31,321 nucleotides of DNA from positions 1 to 31,321 of the forward strand of contig CAZOOA010000032.1 of assembly GCA_964581355.1 (NCBI GenBank). The letters are read 5' to 3'. The DNA is from CAZOOA01 sp964581355. GTDB lineage: Bacteria > Bacillota > Dethiobacteria > DTU022 > UBA8154. Position numbers and translations under genes: made by a program. Below, piece after piece: positions 30,387 to 31,321 of this stretch. Below the pieces are notes generated by a model that was not told the DNA's origin, did not search any database, and was given only the letters and a program-made list of their open reading frames with translations. How positions within the stretch are numbered: the stretch's first letter is position 1; each line of letters starts with the position of its first letter.

Positions 30387-31174
30387 ACAGAAAAAGTAAA
30401 ATTCACAGCCTGGTAGACAGTCATGCACACCTGGACTTTTCCAAGTTTAACGGGGACCGGGAGGAGGTTTTAAAGCGGGCGGAACGCGCCGGGATTAAGC
30501 TGATCCTGAACATCGGCTTCGACCTGGAGTCTTCCCGGAAATCCATGGATCTGGCGGAATTCTGTCCCTTTGTTTATGCCGCCTGCGGCATCCATCCCCA
30601 CGATGCGGCCCGGGTCCCTGAGGATTACCTGGAGCAACTGGCCCAAATGGCCGATCACCCCCGGGTAGTTGCCCTGGGGGAGATGGGCCTGGACTTTTAC
30701 CGGGATCGCTCGCCACGTGCGGTGCAGCGGGATGTTTTCCGGCAGCAACTGCAGTTGGCCCGGGAAAAGAACCTCCCGGTGATCATCCACGACCGGGATG
30801 CCCACCAGGAAGTGATGAAGGTCTTGGAGTCTGACGGGCTCCCGGAAAGAGGAGGCATCATGCACTGCTTTTCCGGGGATATGGCCCTGGCCAAACGATC
30901 CCTGGACCTGGGATTGTATATCTCCATTGCCGGCCCTGTGACCTATCCCAAGAATAACGTCCTGGGGCAGGTGGCTTCCCGAGTCCCCCTGGACAGGCTG
31001 CTTATTGAGACCGACGCACCTTTTTTAACCCCGGAGCCCCGGCGGGGGAAACGGAATGAGCCGGCTTATGTTGCCCTGGTAGCGGAAAAGGTGGCTGCAC
31101 TGCGGGGCACTACTCCCGACAAGGTGGGCCAGGCCTGCCTGGATAATGCCCGGCGGTTGCTCGACATTGACTGA
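30383..31174 (+). CDS. TatD-family metal-dependent hydrolase (YabD)
   Basis: 263 residues of the TatD deoxyribonuclease family, a TIM-barrel metal-dependent hydrolase. Metal ligands are seen in VDSHAHLD (His14, His16), GEMGLDFYR (Glu100), IIHDRDAH (His136), MHCFSG (His161) and ETDAPFL (Asp211). It lies directly after metG with a 4-nt overlap, as yabD follows metS in B. subtilis. Family members act as 3'-5' exonucleases or DNases in repair and quality control; the precise role here is not shown. No terminator follows immediately. Confidence 0.95.
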   Translation: MNRKSKIHSLVDSHAHLDFSKFNGDREEVLKRAERAGIKLILNIGFDLESSRKSMDLAEFCPFVYAACGIHPHDAARVPEDYLEQLAQMADHPRVVALGEMGLDFYRDRSPRAVQRDVFRQQLQLAREKNLPVIIHDRDAHQEVMKVLESDGLPERGGIMHCFSGDMALAKRSLDLGLYISIAGPVTYPKNNVLGQVASRVPLDRLLIETDAPFLTPEPRRGKRNEPAYVALVAEKVAALRGTTPDKVGQACLDNARRLLDID

Positions 31175-31193
31175 ATTGGAGCTTTAAGCTGCC

Positions 31194-31320
31194 AAGTCGG
31201 GATGGCGACTTTTCCCAAAGGTAGGGAAGCGGGTTTGAAAAACCATTTTCATTCCCTGCAGTAGTTCGATAGAGCCGTGACGGTTAGTAGCAGAACACCC
31301 GCATTTATGCGGGTGTTTTC
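31194..31320 (+). ncRNA. Candidate structured leader RNA with terminator, second copy of the 4670 motif
   Basis: Order: hairpin AAGTCG/CGACTT (31194-31211); hairpin from AGGGAA to TTCCCT (31223-31257) with AAGCGGGT and an inner GGTTT/AAACC-type stem; 25 nt; the box GGTTAG (31282-31287); and the terminator hairpin. The central hairpin and the box repeat the arrangement at 4670-4735 with identical 25-nt spacing. Lying after tatD and ending in a terminator, it looks like a leader with transcription control for a gene beyond the window, or a small RNA. Confidence 0.45.
31294..31319 (+). terminator. Rho-independent terminator at the right end
   Basis: AACACCCGC (31294-31302) and GCGGGTGTT (31309-31317) form a perfect 9-bp stem with a 6-nt loop followed by TTTT. 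It ends tatD transcription or is the expression platform of the preceding RNA candidate. Confidence 0.9.
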
Positions 31321-31321
31321 T

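Noticed and set aside
31194..31290. Cobalamin or c-di-AMP (ydaO) riboswitch
   Set aside because: GGGAAGCGGGT recalls part of the cobalamin core, but the B12-box (GCCACTG) and other conserved boxes are missing; the GGGGUGAAU and CUAACCUCG boxes of ydaO are also absent.

Overview
The window looks like a chromosomal contig from a spore-forming, anaerobic Gram-positive bacterium of the Clostridia (Peptococcaceae/Desulfotomaculum-like grade). The reasons are AGGAGG-type ribosome sites, frequent TTG/GTG starts, two SPOCS-domain (DUF3794, SipL-like) spore-coat proteins, an AbrB regulator, and a right half that follows the Bacillus subtilis yaaO-tmk-holB-yaaT-rsmI-abrB-metS-yabD order. Genus cannot be fixed from sequence alone.

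Left part (1-12.8 kb) is an accessory and housekeeping mixture: the N-terminus of an ADP-forming acyl-CoA synthetase running off the left edge, a small membrane protein, a DUF457 membrane protein, a PPC/DUF296 protein coupled to a CoA-transferase/hydrolase fused to a GNAT domain, an exported metallo-beta-lactamase-fold hydrolase followed by a GerMN-domain protein, a reverse-strand DUF3786-ABC-ABC operon (an asymmetric heterodimeric exporter like BmrC/BmrD), a DUF523 gene, and a reverse-strand alpha/beta hydrolase-glycosyltransferase pair.

Middle part (13.1-18.6 kb): two adjacent paralogues, each with three SPOCS domains. The second continues through a Pro/Lys linker into two LysM domains. A secreted CAP-domain protein with its own strong promoter and palindrome follows, then a stand-alone pyruvate-kinase C-terminal-domain protein. 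Two runs of exactly 100 N lie here. Each is flanked by an identical 55-bp direct repeat, so both look like scaffolding artefacts; collapsing the first restores one uninterrupted SPOCS-LysM reading frame of 577 codons.

Right part (18.7-31.3 kb): guaB, an Orn/Lys/Arg decarboxylase-family gene, tmk-holB-ricT-rsmI, abrB, a long FtsA-like ATPase with a tail of repeated VNG...GD modules, then metG-tatD. Several promoters and terminators are well resolved.

The main unexplained signals are: a MITE/REP-like palindromic element in one intact copy with an 8-bp target duplication plus two degraded copies; a pair of similar structured-RNA candidates (4670-4745 and 31194-31320) that share a hairpin and a GGTTAG box at identical spacing; and a compact multi-hairpin RNA candidate between guaB and the decarboxylase gene.
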